From: Lelliottia sp. JS-SCA-14
GTDB lineage: Bacteria; Pseudomonadota; Gammaproteobacteria; Enterobacterales; Enterobacteriaceae
DNA: 64,000 nt
Reading direction: 5' to 3'
Assembly: GCF_035593345.1 (NCBI RefSeq)
Contig: NZ_CP141606.1
Span: 4,833,842-4,897,841, forward strand
This document shows positions 8,823-19,735 of this stretch, in pieces (within the stretch, counting starts at the first letter, position 1; the number at the start of each line of letters is the position of its first letter). A program made the translations under genes and the position numbers. Below the pieces are notes generated by a model. The model was not told the DNA's origin, made no database searches, and was given only the letters and a program-made list of their open reading frames with translations.

Positions 8823-9812
8823 TCACTCCTCCTCGTTCCCACCCTCTTCATACGGACCAAACGGCTTAGCAGGCAGCACGAGGTAAGTACCCTCGAAGAT
8901 GGCACCGGAGGATTCATCGCCAAACAGCTCGACCTGCATCTGCACGCGCGCTTTTCGTCCGCGCGCCAGGCGGTCCAGATCGCCGCTGAGGGAGCCTAAG
9001 TCCGCGACTGCGCTCGGTTTGCCGCTGATAGGGCTGCTGTACCGGATATGGGCGTCGGCGAGAATAATGGTGCCGCCGAGGTGGCGCTCGCGCAGCATCA
9101 GCCAGATCAGCCCCCAGCCGGTCAGGGTGGCAAGTGAAAACAGGCTACCGGCGAACAAGGTATGGTGCGGGTTCTGATTGCCGATTTCCGGCATGGTGGT
9201 AATGAATTTCTGTCCGGTGTATTGCTGGATACGCACGCCCATCTTTTCGCTCAGCGGAATGTGCTGATACCAGGCCTGCTGCAGCTGACCGCACCAGTCG
9301 GCGCGGTGGAGAATATCGTCAAGGGTGGCGATGGGTTTGATCATCAAAAAATGACGAATCGGGGTAGTTTGTGGCGCGGTGATTTCGCCTTCGTTGACGA
9401 AACCGAGCTTGGAGAAAAACTCCACCGCATCTTCGCGGGCGCTACAGGTGACGCGTTTCACGCCCTCCTGACGGGCAACGGATTCGAGCGTCATCGCCAT
9501 CAGGGTGCCAAGTCCTTTGTCCTGCACGGACGGGTGCACGGCCATAAAGCGGATCGAGGCTTCGTTATCGGCATTGATATACAAACGCCCGACGGCAACC
9601 AGATTGCCCTCTTCGTCGACCACCATCTGATGATGCGCCATCGCATCCCAGGCGTCGCGCTCGGAGCCTTTCGGCTGATGCAACGGTTTACGCAGCATTT
9701 CCCAGCGGAAGTGGTAGTAAACCTCTAATTCTTCTTCTGTTTGCGGTACTCGAAGGTGATACATAGCTGTACTCTCTCTTGTTACCCGCGGCCATGCCGC
9801 CAGCTGGCTCAT
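8823..9812 (-). CDS. fabY: FabY, acetoacetyl-ACP synthase (YiiD)
   Basis: 329 residues from the ATG at 9812 (MSQLAAWPR), equal to the E. coli protein; the open frame extends 33 codons upstream without a reason to use them. An N-terminal GNAT acetyltransferase-like domain ([19 protein letters not shown] near residues 85-105) is fused to a C-terminal hotdog thioesterase-like domain ([21 protein letters not shown] onward). FabY gives an alternative route to start fatty acid synthesis. Its start overlaps the dtd stop by four bases (ATGA), so it is translated with dtd. Confidence 0.95.
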   Translation of the reverse strand: MSQLAAWPRVTRESTAMYHLRVPQTEEELEVYYHFRWEMLRKPLHQPKGSERDAWDAMAHHQMVVDEEGNLVAVGRLYINADNEASIRFMAVHPSVQDKGLGTLMAMTLESVARQEGVKRVTCSAREDAVEFFSKLGFVNEGEITAPQTTPIRHFLMIKPIATLDDILHRADWCGQLQQAWYQHIPLSEKMGVRIQQYTGQKFITTMPEIGNQNPHHTLFAGSLFSLATLTGWGLIWLMLRERHLGGTIILADAHIRYSSPISGKPSAVADLGSLSGDLDRLARGRKARVQMQVELFGDESSGAIFEGTYLVLPAKPFGPYEEGGNEEE

Positions 9813-10246
9813 ACCTGGAGCCAGAACGTGACGGGGCCATCGTTCACCAGCGAAACCTGCATATCTGCAGCGAACCGTCCGGTTTGCGTGTTCATTTCCT
9901 GTTGGCGACAACGTTCAACAAAGTATTCGTAAAGCGCTTCTGCGCGGTCCGGTGCGGCGCCTTTAGAGAATCCCGGACGCATGCCGCGCTCCGTGTCGGC
10001 GGCCAGGGTAAACTGCGACACCACCAGCACGCTGCCACCTGCCTGCTGAACGTTAAGATTCATCTTCCCTTCGGCATCGCTGAAAATGCGATACCCGAGC
10101 GCACGCTCGCACAGACGGTTTGCTTTTTGTTCGTCGTCATCCCTTTCGACACCTAACAACACCAAAAGTCCTGGGCCAATTTCACCCGTCACCTCATCCT
10201 CCACGGTGACGCTGGCACGGGTTACGCGCTGAATCAATGCAATCAT
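9809..10246 (-). CDS. dtd: Dtd, D-aminoacyl-tRNA deacylase
   Basis: 145 residues, the full family length. It hydrolyses D-amino acids mischarged on tRNA. The SQFTLAAD motif and the Gly-cisPro-containing [11 protein letters not shown] end are both present; these form the cross-subunit active site of the dimer. Four-base overlaps with yihY upstream and fabY downstream mark a yihY-dtd-fabY operon. Confidence 0.97.
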   Translation of the reverse strand: MIALIQRVTRASVTVEDEVTGEIGPGLLVLLGVERDDDEQKANRLCERALGYRIFSDAEGKMNLNVQQAGGSVLVVSQFTLAADTERGMRPGFSKGAAPDRAEALYEYFVERCRQQEMNTQTGRFAADMQVSLVNDGPVTFWLQV

Positions 10247-11115
10247 GGTTGGTCTGCTTCTTCTTGTTCTGCGGCTTGTTTGAGTTTGCGGTATTCACCG
10301 AGAGTGACAGTTATTTCGGCACCTAGCAAGACGATACACCAGGTCCAGTACACCCAGACAAACAAAATCGGGATCACCGCCAGCACGCCATAAATCAGCT
10401 GATATGAGGGGAACATGGTGATGTAGACCGCGAATCCTTTCTTGCCCAGCTCGAAGAGGACCGCCGCTACCAGCGCCCCGACGATGGCGTCCCGGTTGGG
10501 CACGCGCGTGGTCGGTACCACGCTGTAAAGCAGCCAGAAAGAGAGCCAGGAGAGGATCAGCGGGAAGATGCGTAACACGTTGTCGATCACGCTGTTGAGA
10601 TCGCTCGCCCAGCGTAACGACAGAAGATAAGAGCTGATCGCCAGACTGGCCCCGGCCAGCAGCGGGCCCAGCGTCAGGATCATCCAGTACACGGCAAAGG
10701 AGTAAACTTTGGGCCGCGCCTTTTTACTGTGCCAGATGGTGTTCAGTGCGCTATCAATGGCGTACATCAGCAGCAGCGCCGTGACGATTAAGCCACATGC
10801 GCCCACGGCGGTCATCTTGCTGGAGTTCGCCACGAACTGCTCGATGTAGCCCTGAATCACATCCCCGGTAGCGGGAATAAAGTTGGCAAAAACGAAATGC
10901 CGCAGCTGCAGGCTGACGTCGGCAAACATCGGAAAGGCAGAGAACAAGGCAAAAATCACCGCCACCAGCGGCACCAGTGAGAGCAACGACACGTAGGCGA
11001 GATTGCCCGCCAGCGTGGTCATGTTGTCCTCATCGATGCGCTGCCAGAGCAGTTTGATCCACGCCCGAAACGGACGCGTGTGATGAGTGGCTTTTTGATG
11101 AACGGTTTTTAGCAT
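10243..11115 (-). CDS. yihY: YihY, BrkB/RNase BN-family inner membrane protein
   Basis: 290 residues with about six hydrophobic segments and the family signature near the N-terminus ([23 protein letters not shown]). It belongs to UPF0761/BrkB, once mistaken for RNase BN; a physiological role is not firmly known. It overlaps yihX upstream by seven bases and dtd downstream by four, implying a single transcript. Confidence 0.93.
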   Translation of the reverse strand: MLKTVHQKATHHTRPFRAWIKLLWQRIDEDNMTTLAGNLAYVSLLSLVPLVAVIFALFSAFPMFADVSLQLRHFVFANFIPATGDVIQGYIEQFVANSSKMTAVGACGLIVTALLLMYAIDSALNTIWHSKKARPKVYSFAVYWMILTLGPLLAGASLAISSYLLSLRWASDLNSVIDNVLRIFPLILSWLSFWLLYSVVPTTRVPNRDAIVGALVAAVLFELGKKGFAVYITMFPSYQLIYGVLAVIPILFVWVYWTWCIVLLGAEITVTLGEYRKLKQAAEQEEADQP

Positions 11116-11708
11116 AACTGCTTCGCAAAGTAGTTCGGTATCGTCTCTTTCCCGGTCACCAGGATCGACGTGATACCCAACTGGTTAGCTCCCTCTATAT
11201 TATCGGCATTATCGTCAAAAAAGACCGTATCGGACGCGGAGAAACCTTCAGCCTGTAAGACGGCCTGGTAAATGCGCGCCTCGGGTTTGCGCATGCCCAT
11301 CTCCTGCGACAGGTAGATTTTGTCCGCTGCGGCCTGGATTTGCGGGTATTCGTCAGGCCAGAAGGTGGTGTGCAGACGGTTGGTATTGGACAGGACGACC
11401 ACGCGATGCCCCTGCTCGCGCAGTTTGTTCATGGTGTCGACAACCTCCGGGCGGAGCGCCACAAACACCGCCTGCCAGCCGTGAGCAAATTGCTCGTAAC
11501 TTAAAGGCAGGTCCATCTCGTGACACATGGCTTCAGCGAAGGCTTCATCGCTGATTTCACCCCGCTCATGCTGATGGAACGCCTCTCCCATGGTGAAATT
11601 CTGCTTAAGCGTCGCCAGCGGCACACGGCTAAAATCGCTCCATGCCCCCAGCACTCGATTGAAATCGATATCGACGATGACATTTCCTAAGTCAAAGATA
11701 TAAAGCAT
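11109..11708 (-). CDS. yihX: YihX, HAD-superfamily alpha-glucose-1-phosphate phosphatase
   Basis: 199 residues. The HAD motifs are visible: [11 protein letters not shown] (motif I), VVLSNTNR (motif II), MRKPEARIY (motif III lysine) and [12 protein letters not shown] (motif IV). The E. coli protein (HAD4) releases glucose from alpha-D-glucose-1-phosphate in the cytoplasm. It is the first gene of the yihX-yihY-dtd-fabY group. The 131 bases to yihW carry only an imperfect hairpin near 11798-11825. Confidence 0.95.
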   Translation of the reverse strand: MLYIFDLGNVIVDIDFNRVLGAWSDFSRVPLATLKQNFTMGEAFHQHERGEISDEAFAEAMCHEMDLPLSYEQFAHGWQAVFVALRPEVVDTMNKLREQGHRVVVLSNTNRLHTTFWPDEYPQIQAAADKIYLSQEMGMRKPEARIYQAVLQAEGFSASDTVFFDDNADNIEGANQLGITSILVTGKETIPNYFAKQLC

Positions 11709-11839
11709 GTTTATCCCCTTCGCGCCGTGGAGAAATAACTGTAGCGGGAAAGAGAGGCTTTGGCTATGCGCCAGATTCAGGTTAGAGCAAGAGAGGATAT
11801 TCCCCGACGCATCAGTCGCCGGGGATGGAAATGCAGGGA

Positions 11840-12640
11840 TTAACCGGCCTGCTGTTCATCGCTTGAGCTGACTTCGACCAGTTCGACTTTGCTGGATTTC
11901 AGCAGGCTTTGCAGCCCAGAGCCGGGAAGTTCGTCGGTGAACAACGCCGTGACCTGCGAAACATTACCAATTTCGACGGCTGCCGAGGCCTGATATTTGG
12001 TGTGATCGGCCGCGAGTAAGACATGCCGCGAATGAGCGATCATTGTTTTCACAACGCTGGCTTCATTGACATCAAACTCCATCATCGCCCCATCGCTCTC
12101 GATAGCACCCACGCTGGTGACCAGATAATCCGCCCGGAAACCGGAGACAAACGCGGTCGCGGCGGGCCCGATAATCCCACCGTTGTGCGCGCGCAGCGTG
12201 CCGCCCGGCACCATCACTTCAAAGCGCGGATTTTTATACAGGATATGCGCCACCCGCAGGCTGTTGGTGATGATGCGCAGGTGGTTGTGATTGAGCAGCG
12301 CGCGCGCGACGTGTTCCACAGTGGTGCCGATGGTGATAAAAATCGTCGAGCCGTCCGGGATATAGTCGGCAATGGCTTCCGCGATGGCGCGCTTCTCTTC
12401 CGTTAACGAGACTTCACGCTGCTCAAACGCCGTATTGACCACGCTGGAGGCGCGGCCTGCGCCTCCGTGATGGCGCGTAATTAAGCCCTGCTCGCTGAGT
12501 TTGCGGATATCCCGACGCACGGTCTGCGTGGAGACATCCAGCAGTTGCGCCAGTTCATCAATGTTCATGTAGCCGCGATCGGCGATCAACGTCAGCAGTT
12601 GATCGTGTCGCGGATTACCGGTCAGTTCAGTCAGGCTCAT
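11840..12640 (-). CDS. yihW: YihW/CsqR, DeoR-family repressor of the sulfoquinovose genes
   Basis: 266 residues from the ATG at 12640 (MSLTELTG), preceded by GAGGA; the longer open frame to 12730 overlaps yihV and lacks support. The N-terminal DeoR helix-turn-helix (MNIDELAQLLDVSTQTVRRDIRKLSEQGLI) is followed by a sugar-phosphate sensor domain (GTTVEHVARALL, GGTLRAHN, ADHTKY). In E. coli CsqR represses the yih cluster, with sulfoquinovose-pathway metabolites as inducers. It lies 34 bases behind yihV, apparently as an operon. Confidence 0.95.
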   Translation of the reverse strand: MSLTELTGNPRHDQLLTLIADRGYMNIDELAQLLDVSTQTVRRDIRKLSEQGLITRHHGGAGRASSVVNTAFEQREVSLTEEKRAIAEAIADYIPDGSTIFITIGTTVEHVARALLNHNHLRIITNSLRVAHILYKNPRFEVMVPGGTLRAHNGGIIGPAATAFVSGFRADYLVTSVGAIESDGAMMEFDVNEASVVKTMIAHSRHVLLAADHTKYQASAAVEIGNVSQVTALFTDELPGSGLQSLLKSSKVELVEVSSSDEQQAG

Positions 12641-12674
12641 GGGCTGTCCTCGAAATACCATCACGCCCCGCATT

Positions 12675-13571
12675 TTATACAAAAAGTGACAAGAAAGAGC
12701 GGGTTTGATCACAGTCAGGGATGCCAGCACGTCCGCCGGGACGCGTACATTTCAGCGCGGCAACGGCGCTGGCAAACTGAACCGCCTCTTCCACCCGCGC
12801 TTTCTGCGCCAGACTCACCGCCAGAGCGCCATGAAAAACGTCGCCCGCGCCCGTGGTATCCACCACTTCCACGCTAAAACCGGGCTGATGACAAAGCTCT
12901 CCGGCATCAAGCCAGTAACAGCCCTCTTTGCCCTGAGTGACGTAAACATGTCCATTTGTGAGCGTTTGTGCTTTTTTCAGTGCGTCGAAGGGTGAAGAGA
13001 GGCTGGTCAGGCGCTGCAGGCCCGGTGCGGAGAAAGCCGCGTGATCGCTCAAGGCCACCAGCTCGCTGATATCCTGCGGCGTGATATCCGCATCCAGCAC
13101 CGTCGTCACGCCCTGCTCACGTGCGCAGGTGAAAGCCTGCTTTGCCCCGTCGTGCCAGCGCACATCCGTCAGCACCACGTCCCATTGAGAGAAGTCGATT
13201 TCGCGCAGCCAGTCCGCCTCCGCCGGGAGATCCGGGCTGGGATAGTTGGCAATAATGCGCTCGCCACTGGCATCCACCAAAACCGCAGATTGCGAAGAGC
13301 GCGCCCCTTTCACGACGCGGGTGTAGCGGGTGTTTACCCCCAGGGACTCCAGCTCCGCGAGGAGTCGGTTGCCAGTATCGTCGTCACCCACGCGGCCAAT
13401 GAAGTCCACCTGTGCGCCCAGTTTTGCCGCGGCCACTGCCGCCGTCGCCGCCGGGCCACCGCCCACTTCCGTATAGTTATTCGCGACATACTTTCCGCCT
13501 TCCTTCGGTAAATCACTGAGATACCAGATGCGATCCAGCACGGTGATGCCAACACACACGATTCGAGTCAT
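12675..13571 (-). CDS. yihV: YihV, 6-deoxy-6-sulfofructose kinase
   Basis: 298 residues, PfkB/ribokinase family. Third step of sulfoglycolysis: phosphorylates sulfofructose at C1 with ATP. The N-terminal GGGPAATAAVAAAKLGA motif and the C-terminal DTTGAGDVFHGALA motif with its catalytic aspartate are intact. The gene is divergent from the yihU operon across a 159-base regulatory region and is followed by yihW. Confidence 0.96.
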   Translation of the reverse strand: MTRIVCVGITVLDRIWYLSDLPKEGGKYVANNYTEVGGGPAATAAVAAAKLGAQVDFIGRVGDDDTGNRLLAELESLGVNTRYTRVVKGARSSQSAVLVDASGERIIANYPSPDLPAEADWLREIDFSQWDVVLTDVRWHDGAKQAFTCAREQGVTTVLDADITPQDISELVALSDHAAFSAPGLQRLTSLSSPFDALKKAQTLTNGHVYVTQGKEGCYWLDAGELCHQPGFSVEVVDTTGAGDVFHGALAVSLAQKARVEEAVQFASAVAALKCTRPGGRAGIPDCDQTRSFLSLFV

Positions 13572-13730
13572 GGTTTTTCCTTATGCGTTTTTGATGCCTC
13601 TCATTTTAATTTCACAAAATGTTTAAAAAGTGACCCATGTCTATTTTTTGACTATAAATTACAAATACGATCAAAAACAGACACCACAAACGCTCACTAA
13701 TTGACAATTTGTGACAAGCAGGAGAGAGGA
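13572..13730. promoter_or_regulatory. divergent control region yihV / yihU
   Basis: AT-rich spacer between two operons of the sulfoquinovose cluster. TTTTTGA (13645-13651) and TCAAAAA (13671-13677) form an inverted repeat with a 19-base gap, a plausible YihW target. GTGAC recurs at 13630 and 13712. The + side ends in GGAGAGAGGA before the yihU ATG. Promoter hexamers were not assigned with confidence. Confidence 0.5.
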
Positions 13731-14621
13731 ATGTCAGCAATCGCATTTATAGGTTTAGGGCAGATGGGCGCGCCGATGGCGAGCAATCTGCTTAAGCAGG
13801 GCCACCAGCTGAAGGTATTTGATGTGAATCCTGAGGCGGTTCAGGCGCTGGTCGCAAAGGGGGCGCAAGCGGCGACGACGCCCGCGGATGCAGCAATCGA
13901 CGCCGAGTTTGTTATCACCATGCTGCCCAACGGCGATTTGGTTCGTGCGGTTCTGTTTGGTGAAAACGGTGTTTGCCAGAGGTTATCTCGCGAAGCGCTG
14001 GTCATTGATATGTCGACCATTCACCCGCTGCAAACAGACAAGCTCATTGCAGAGATGGCGGAGCGCGGGTTCAGCATGATGGATGTGCCCGTCGGCCGCA
14101 CCTCTGACCATGCCATTGCCGGAACCTTGCTGCTGCTGGCAGGCGGCACGCCTTCGCAGGTCGAGCGCGCGACGCCGGTGCTGATGGCGATGGGGAGCGA
14201 ACTCATCAACGCGGGCGGTCCCGGCATGGGGATCCGCGTCAAGCTCATCAACAACTACATGAGTATCGCCCTGAACGCCCTTTCCGCAGAAGCCGCGGTG
14301 CTGTGCGAAGCCCTGGGGCTCTCTTTCGACGTGGCGCTGAAAGTGATGAGCGGCACGCCCGCAGGCAAAGGCCATTTCACCACCTCCTGGCCGAACAAAG
14401 TGCTGAAAGGCGATCTTTCCCCGGCGTTCATGATCGACCTTGCCCATAAAGATCTGGGGATTGCGCTGGACGTTGCTAACCAGCTGCACGTCCCGATGCC
14501 GCTCGGGGCAGCTTCCCGTGAAGTTTACAACCAGGCGCGCGCCGCCGGACGCGGCCGCGAAGACTGGACCGCGATTCTCGAGCAAGTTCGGGCGTCTGCC
14601 GGGCTGAACCACACACGTTAA
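13731..14621 (+). CDS. yihU: YihU, sulfolactaldehyde reductase
   Basis: 296 residues from the ATG at 13731, preceded by GGAGAGAGGA. Beta-hydroxyacid dehydrogenase family: Rossmann motif [13 protein letters not shown] at the N-terminus, substrate motif [11 protein letters not shown] and catalytic lysine in [12 protein letters not shown]. It reduces 3-sulfolactaldehyde to 2,3-dihydroxypropanesulfonate (DHPS) with NADH, the last step before export. First gene of an eight-gene run with gaps of 9-38 bases. Confidence 0.97.
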   Translation: MSAIAFIGLGQMGAPMASNLLKQGHQLKVFDVNPEAVQALVAKGAQAATTPADAAIDAEFVITMLPNGDLVRAVLFGENGVCQRLSREALVIDMSTIHPLQTDKLIAEMAERGFSMMDVPVGRTSDHAIAGTLLLLAGGTPSQVERATPVLMAMGSELINAGGPGMGIRVKLINNYMSIALNALSAEAAVLCEALGLSFDVALKVMSGTPAGKGHFTTSWPNKVLKGDLSPAFMIDLAHKDLGIALDVANQLHVPMPLGAASREVYNQARAAGRGREDWTAILEQVRASAGLNHTR

Positions 14622-14637
14622 TGAAAAGGACTGAAGA

Positions 14638-15513
14638 ATGACCCCTTATACCCTGAAAGATATCACCCGACCTTCCGGCGGTTTCGCCATGCTGGCCGTC
14701 GATCAGCGTGAAGCGATGCGCCTGATGTTTGCCGCTGCGGGCGAAAAACTGCCGGTCACTGACCAGCATTTAACGGATTTCAAAGTCAACGCGGCAAAAA
14801 TCCTCTCGCCTTACGCCTCGGCCATCCTGGTCGATCAGCAGTTTTGCTATCGCCAGATCGTCGAGCAACACGCCGTCGCCAAAAGCTGCGCGATGATTGT
14901 CGCTGCCGATGAGTTTATTCCGGGGAACGGACTTCCGGTCGACAGCGTCGTTATTGATAAAAGCATCGATGCCCAGGCGGTACGACGCGACGGCGGCAAA
15001 GCGCTGAAACTGCTGGTGTTGTGGCGCAGCGATGAAGATCCGCAGCAGCGCCTTGAGATGGTAAAAGCCTTTAATCAGCTGTGTCACAGCCAGGGGCTGC
15101 TCAGCATCATTGAACCAGTGGTGCGCCCACCGCGCCGCAGCGCGGCCTTCAACCGTGAGCAGGCCATCATCGATGCGGCGAAAGAGCTGGGTGATAGCGG
15201 GGCCGATCTCTACAAAGTCGAAATGCCGCTGTTCGGCAAAGGCACTCAGCAAGAGCTGCTGGCCGCCTCGCAAAAGCTGAATGAGCAGATCGCCATGCCG
15301 TGGGTGATCCTCTCTTCCGGCGTTGATGACAAACTCTTCCCGCGCGCCGTCCGCGTGGCGATGCAGGCGGGCGCCTCCGGCTTCCTGGCTGGTCGCGCCG
15401 TGTGGTCGTCCGTGGTGGGTCTGCCGGACACGGAGCTGATGCTGCGCGATGTCTCTGTGCCGAAACTGCAGCGTTTGGGTGAGATTGTTGACGAAATGAT
15501 GGCAAATCGCTGA
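14638..15513 (+). CDS. yihT: YihT, sulfofructosephosphate aldolase
   Basis: 291 residues, class I aldolase of the LacD/YihT family. It cleaves 6-deoxy-6-sulfofructose-1-phosphate to dihydroxyacetone phosphate and sulfolactaldehyde. The Schiff-base lysine lies in [23 protein letters not shown] near the N-terminus and [12 protein letters not shown] near the end belong to the active-site barrel. Starts 16 bases after yihU. Confidence 0.96.
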   Translation: MTPYTLKDITRPSGGFAMLAVDQREAMRLMFAAAGEKLPVTDQHLTDFKVNAAKILSPYASAILVDQQFCYRQIVEQHAVAKSCAMIVAADEFIPGNGLPVDSVVIDKSIDAQAVRRDGGKALKLLVLWRSDEDPQQRLEMVKAFNQLCHSQGLLSIIEPVVRPPRRSAAFNREQAIIDAAKELGDSGADLYKVEMPLFGKGTQQELLAASQKLNEQIAMPWVILSSGVDDKLFPRAVRVAMQAGASGFLAGRAVWSSVVGLPDTELMLRDVSVPKLQRLGEIVDEMMANR

Positions 15514-15528
15514 AAGAGGGATTGAACA

Positions 15529-16770
15529 ATGAAATGGTTTAACACACTGAGCCACAACCGCTGGCTGGAACAAGAGACCGATCGCATTTTTGATTTTGGC
15601 AAAAACGCCGCCGTCCCGACCGGTTTTGGCTGGCTGGGTAATACCGGGCAGGTGAAAACGGATATGGGGACGCATCTGTGGATCACCGCCCGCATGCTGC
15701 ACGTCTACGCCGTAGCCGCCGCGATGGGCCGCCCTGGCGCGTATGCCCTGGTGGAGCACGGGATTAACGCCCTGAACGGTGCGCTGCGCGATAAAGAGTA
15801 CGGCGGCTGGTACGCCTGCGTGAACGACGAAGGCGTTATCGATGCGTCCAAGCAGGGCTATCAACACTTCTTCGTGTTACTCGGTGCGGCCAGCGCCGTG
15901 ACGACGGGCCATCCGCAAGCGCGCCAGCTGCTGGATGATGCCATCGAGGTGATCGAGAAATATTTCTGGAGCGAACAGGAGCAGATGTGCCTGGAATCCT
16001 GGGATGAAACCTTCAGCAAAACCGAGGATTACCGCGGCGGCAACGCCAATATGCACGCCGTTGAAGCCTTCCTGATCGTCTACGACGTCACCCACGACCG
16101 CAAATGGCTGGACCGCGCCCTGCGCGTCGCCTCGGTGATTATTCACGATGTCGCCCGCAAAGGGGAGTATCGCGTTAACGAACATTTCGACACCGACTGG
16201 AACCCAATTCGCGATTACAACAAAGACAATCCGGCGCACCGTTTCCGCGCTTACGGCGGCACGCCGGGCCACTGGATCGAGTGGGGCCGCCTGATGCTGC
16301 ATCTGCGTGCGGCGCTGGAAGCACGCTTTGAAACCCCGCCGGAATGGCTACTGGAAGATGCGAAAGGCCTGTTCCACGCCACCATTCGTGACGCCTGGGC
16401 ACCGGACGGCGCGGACGGGATCGTCTACACCGTCGACTGGGACGGCAAACCCATCGTCCGCGAACGCGTGCGCTGGCCGATCGTCGAAGCCATGGGGACA
16501 GCCTACGCGCTCTATACCGTCACCGGCGATCCGCAGTATGAAGCCTGGTATCAGACCTGGTGGGAGTACTGCATCAAGTACCTGATGGACTACGAAAATG
16601 GCTCGTGGTGGCAGGAGCTGGATACCAACAACGAAGTGACCACCAAAGTCTGGGACGGCAAGCAGGATATTTACCATCTGCTGCACTGCCTGGTGATCCC
16701 GCGTCTGCCGCTCGCTCCGGGTCTTGCACCTGCCGTCGCGGCCGGGCTGCTGGACTGCAACGCGAAGTAA
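15529..16770 (+). CDS. yihS: YihS, sulfoquinovose isomerase
   Basis: 413 residues, the E. coli length; N-acylglucosamine 2-epimerase family with an (alpha/alpha)6 barrel. It converts sulfoquinovose to sulfofructose. Active-site histidine segments visible are [26 protein letters not shown] and [14 protein letters not shown] near 250. Follows yihT by 15 bases. Confidence 0.97.
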   Translation: MKWFNTLSHNRWLEQETDRIFDFGKNAAVPTGFGWLGNTGQVKTDMGTHLWITARMLHVYAVAAAMGRPGAYALVEHGINALNGALRDKEYGGWYACVNDEGVIDASKQGYQHFFVLLGAASAVTTGHPQARQLLDDAIEVIEKYFWSEQEQMCLESWDETFSKTEDYRGGNANMHAVEAFLIVYDVTHDRKWLDRALRVASVIIHDVARKGEYRVNEHFDTDWNPIRDYNKDNPAHRFRAYGGTPGHWIEWGRLMLHLRAALEARFETPPEWLLEDAKGLFHATIRDAWAPDGADGIVYTVDWDGKPIVRERVRWPIVEAMGTAYALYTVTGDPQYEAWYQTWWEYCIKYLMDYENGSWWQELDTNNEVTTKVWDGKQDIYHLLHCLVIPRLPLAPGLAPAVAAGLLDCNAK

Positions 16771-16785
16771 TTCCAGGAGAAGGGC

Positions 16786-17655
16786 ATGCATAAAAGTGGC
16801 AAAACCCTCGTCCTGAATGCGGGCGATTACCGGGCTGAAATCGTCACCGTGGGCGCTGGGCTGGCTTCCCTGACGCATCGTGGGCGTCACCTTGTGATCC
16901 CGCACGCGCCGGAAGAGATGCCGTTAGCCCATCTGGGAAAAGTCCTGATTCCCTGGCCCAACCGCATCACGGATGGCCGCTATACGTTCGACGGTGAAAC
17001 GCTGACGCCCGCCATCAACGATCGCGCCTCGAATACGGCGATCCATGGGCTGCTGGCATGGCAGAACTGGCAGATTGCCGGGCAGACGCCCTCAAGCGTT
17101 ACGCTGACGGCCTTTTTGCCGCCGACCTACGGCTACCCTTTTATGCTTGCCGCTGAGATCACTTACCAGCTGGTTGAGTCTGCGGGCCTGAGCGCCCGTA
17201 TTCTCAGCAAAAATCTCGGGGATCGTGCTGCGCCTTATGGCGCAGGCGTTCACCCCTATCTGACCTGCAATCAGCAGCCTATCGACCGCTGCGAGTTGCA
17301 GCTGCCCGCCTGCGATATTTTTGACGTTCCGACATCAACGCGCGGCGCGGTCAGGGAACTGGATTTCCAGGCACCGCGCACCATCGGCTCGACGCAGATC
17401 GACCACACCTTTCACCCGTTGGACGTCGGGTCTCGCTGGGAAGTCAGGTTAACGGACCCGCAAAGCGCGATGGCCGTTTGGCTGCGCTCGAACCAGCCGT
17501 GGATCCAGATTTACTCCGGCGAAAAGCTGGAACGAAGAGGCCTTGCGGTGGAACCGATGAGCTGTCCGCCGGATGCCTTTAACTCAGGCGTTGACCTGGT
17601 GGTCCTCGGACCGGGCGACGCCCATCAGATGAGCTTTGAAATTGGCTGCGAATAA
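16786..17655 (+). CDS. yihR: YihR, aldose-1-epimerase-like sulfoquinovose mutarotase
   Basis: 289 residues, slightly shorter than I recall for E. coli (308). Galactose-mutarotase fold: IPWPNRITDGRY, the catalytic-region HGLLAWQNW and GAGVHPYLTC with its histidine, and a C-terminal glutamate region (YSGEKLERRGLAVEPMSCPPDAFN). It likely equilibrates sulfoquinovose anomers released by YihQ so that YihS can use them. AGGAG precedes the ATG. Confidence 0.94.
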   Translation: MHKSGKTLVLNAGDYRAEIVTVGAGLASLTHRGRHLVIPHAPEEMPLAHLGKVLIPWPNRITDGRYTFDGETLTPAINDRASNTAIHGLLAWQNWQIAGQTPSSVTLTAFLPPTYGYPFMLAAEITYQLVESAGLSARILSKNLGDRAAPYGAGVHPYLTCNQQPIDRCELQLPACDIFDVPTSTRGAVRELDFQAPRTIGSTQIDHTFHPLDVGSRWEVRLTDPQSAMAVWLRSNQPWIQIYSGEKLERRGLAVEPMSCPPDAFNSGVDLVVLGPGDAHQMSFEIGCE

Positions 17656-17693
17656 CTAAAACAAAGAACCCTTACCCTACAACGGAGGTCAAA

Positions 17694-19721
17694 ATGGCTT
17701 CGCAATACCCTGATGTGAAAGTGATAACCCGTGACGATGGTTTTAGCCTGTCGTTTCAGGACCGCCTGATCCTGTGCCACACGCCGCAATCGCCTTGCCT
17801 GTGGATGGGTTCGGGCGCGGCAGATATTGAGATGTTTCGCGGCAACTTCAGCATCAAAGACAAACTCAACGAGAAGATTGCCCTGACGGATGCGACGGTC
17901 ACAGCGCAAGGCGCAGGCTGGACGATTCGTTTTACCCGCGGGGATGCGGTGAGCGCCACCTTGCTGGTCGGCACGGATAAACAGGGCCGCCTTGAGCTGA
18001 AACTCAAAAACGAGCTTCCCAGCCATAACCGCATCTGGCTGAGACTGGCGGCGCAGCCAGCGGACCATATCTATGGCTGCGGCGAGCAGTTTTCATATTT
18101 CGATCTGCGCGGCAAACCTTTCCCGCTGTGGACCAGCGAACAGGGCGTGGGGCGTAACAAACAGACCCTCGTCACCTGGCTTGCCGACTGCAAAGAGAAT
18201 GCGGGCGGGGATTATTACTGGACCTTCTTCCCCCAGCCGACCTTCGTCAGCACGCAAAAGTATTACTGCCACGTCGATAACAGCTGCTACATGAATTTTG
18301 ACTTCAGCGATCCTGATTTCCACGAGCTGGCGTTCTGGGAGGATAACGCCACGCTGCGCTTCGACTGTGCTGAAACCTATGTCGATCTGCTGGAAAAACT
18401 GAGCGGATTACTGGGCCGACAGCCGGAGCTGCCGGACTGGGTTTACGACGGCGTGACGCTGGGCGTTCAGGGCGGGACCGAGGTGTGCCAGCAAAAGCTC
18501 GATACGATGCGTAACGGCGGCGTGAAGGTGAACGGCATCTGGGCGCAGGACTGGTCCGGCATCCGCATGACCTCGTTCGGCAAGCGCGTGATGTGGAACT
18601 GGAAATGGAACCGCGAGCTTTATCCGCAGCTTGATGAGCGCATCCCGCAGTGGAAACGCGAAGGCGTGCAGTTCCTCTCCTACATCAACCCGTACGTTGC
18701 CAGCGATAAAGATCTCTGCGAAGAGGCAGCGACACGCGGCTATCTGACCAAAGATGCCGACGGCAAAGACTATCACGTCGAGTTCGGCGAGTTTTACGCG
18801 GGCGTGATCGACCTGACCAACCCGGAAGCCTACGACTGGTACAAAGAGGTCATCAAACGTAACCTGATCGAACTCGGCTGCGGCGGCTGGATGGCGGACT
18901 TTGGCGAGTATCTGCCTACCGACACCTTCCTGCACAACGGCGTGAGCGCCGAGATCATGCATAACGCCTGGCCTGCCCTGTGGGCGAAGTGTAATTACGA
19001 GGCGCTGGAAGAGACCGGCAAGCTCGGCGAGATCCTGTTCTTTATGCGCGCGGGTTACACCGGGAGCCAGAAGCATTCGGTGATGATGTGGGCGGGCGAT
19101 CAGAACGTGGACTGGAGTCTGGACGACGGCCTGGCGTCAGTGGTTCCGGCGGCGCTGTCGCTGGCGATGACCGGGCACGGTCTGCATCACAGCGATATCG
19201 GCGGTTACACCACTTTATTCGAGATGAAACGCAGCAAAGAGCTCCTGCTGCGCTGGTGCGATTTCAGCGCCTTCACGCCGATGATGCGCACCCATGAGGG
19301 GAACCGCCCTGGCGATAACTGGCAGTTCGACAGCGACGCAGAAACTATCGATCACTTCGCCCGAATGACATCCATCTTCACCACCCTGAAGCCCTACATC
19401 AAAGACGCCGTGGCGCAGAACGCGAAACGCGGCCTGCCGGTGATGCGCCCGCTGTTCCTGCATTACGAGGATGACGCGCAAACCTATTCCCTGAAATATC
19501 AGTATCTGTTTGGCCGCGATCTGCTGGTCGCGCCCGTGCATGAAGAAGCTCGCCGCGACTGGACGCTTTATCTTCCGCAGGACAGCTGGATCCACGCCTG
19601 GACGGGAGAAGAGTACACCGGCGGAGAAGTGACGGTGCAGGCGCCATTGGGCCAGCCGCCGGTCTTTTATCGGGCTAACAGTGAATGGCGCAAGCTGTTC
19701 GACCAGCTTATCGCTCTGTAA
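17694..19721 (+). CDS. yihQ: YihQ, sulfoquinovosidase (GH31)
   Basis: 675 residues. It hydrolyses sulfoquinovosyl glycerol and related glycosides to free sulfoquinovose. The catalytic nucleophile lies in GGWMADFGEYLPTD and the acid/base in MMWAGDQNVDWS. The sulfonate-recognition segment AQDWSGIRMTSFGKRVMWNWKWN carries the Gln, Arg and Trp residues known from the E. coli structure, which marks it as a true sulfoquinovosidase rather than a general alpha-glucosidase. ATG follows GGAGG. Confidence 0.97.
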   Translation: MASQYPDVKVITRDDGFSLSFQDRLILCHTPQSPCLWMGSGAADIEMFRGNFSIKDKLNEKIALTDATVTAQGAGWTIRFTRGDAVSATLLVGTDKQGRLELKLKNELPSHNRIWLRLAAQPADHIYGCGEQFSYFDLRGKPFPLWTSEQGVGRNKQTLVTWLADCKENAGGDYYWTFFPQPTFVSTQKYYCHVDNSCYMNFDFSDPDFHELAFWEDNATLRFDCAETYVDLLEKLSGLLGRQPELPDWVYDGVTLGVQGGTEVCQQKLDTMRNGGVKVNGIWAQDWSGIRMTSFGKRVMWNWKWNRELYPQLDERIPQWKREGVQFLSYINPYVASDKDLCEEAATRGYLTKDADGKDYHVEFGEFYAGVIDLTNPEAYDWYKEVIKRNLIELGCGGWMADFGEYLPTDTFLHNGVSAEIMHNAWPALWAKCNYEALEETGKLGEILFFMRAGYTGSQKHSVMMWAGDQNVDWSLDDGLASVVPAALSLAMTGHGLHHSDIGGYTTLFEMKRSKELLLRWCDFSAFTPMMRTHEGNRPGDNWQFDSDAETIDHFARMTSIFTTLKPYIKDAVAQNAKRGLPVMRPLFLHYEDDAQTYSLKYQYLFGRDLLVAPVHEEARRDWTLYLPQDSWIHAWTGEEYTGGEVTVQAPLGQPPVFYRANSEWRKLFDQLIAL

Positions 19722-19735
19722 TTCAAGGAAAGAAC

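Noticed and set aside
12641..12730. Longer yihW start overlapping yihV
   Set aside because: No ribosome site; the ATG at 12640 has GAGGA and gives the family N-terminus MSLTELTGNPRHDQ.
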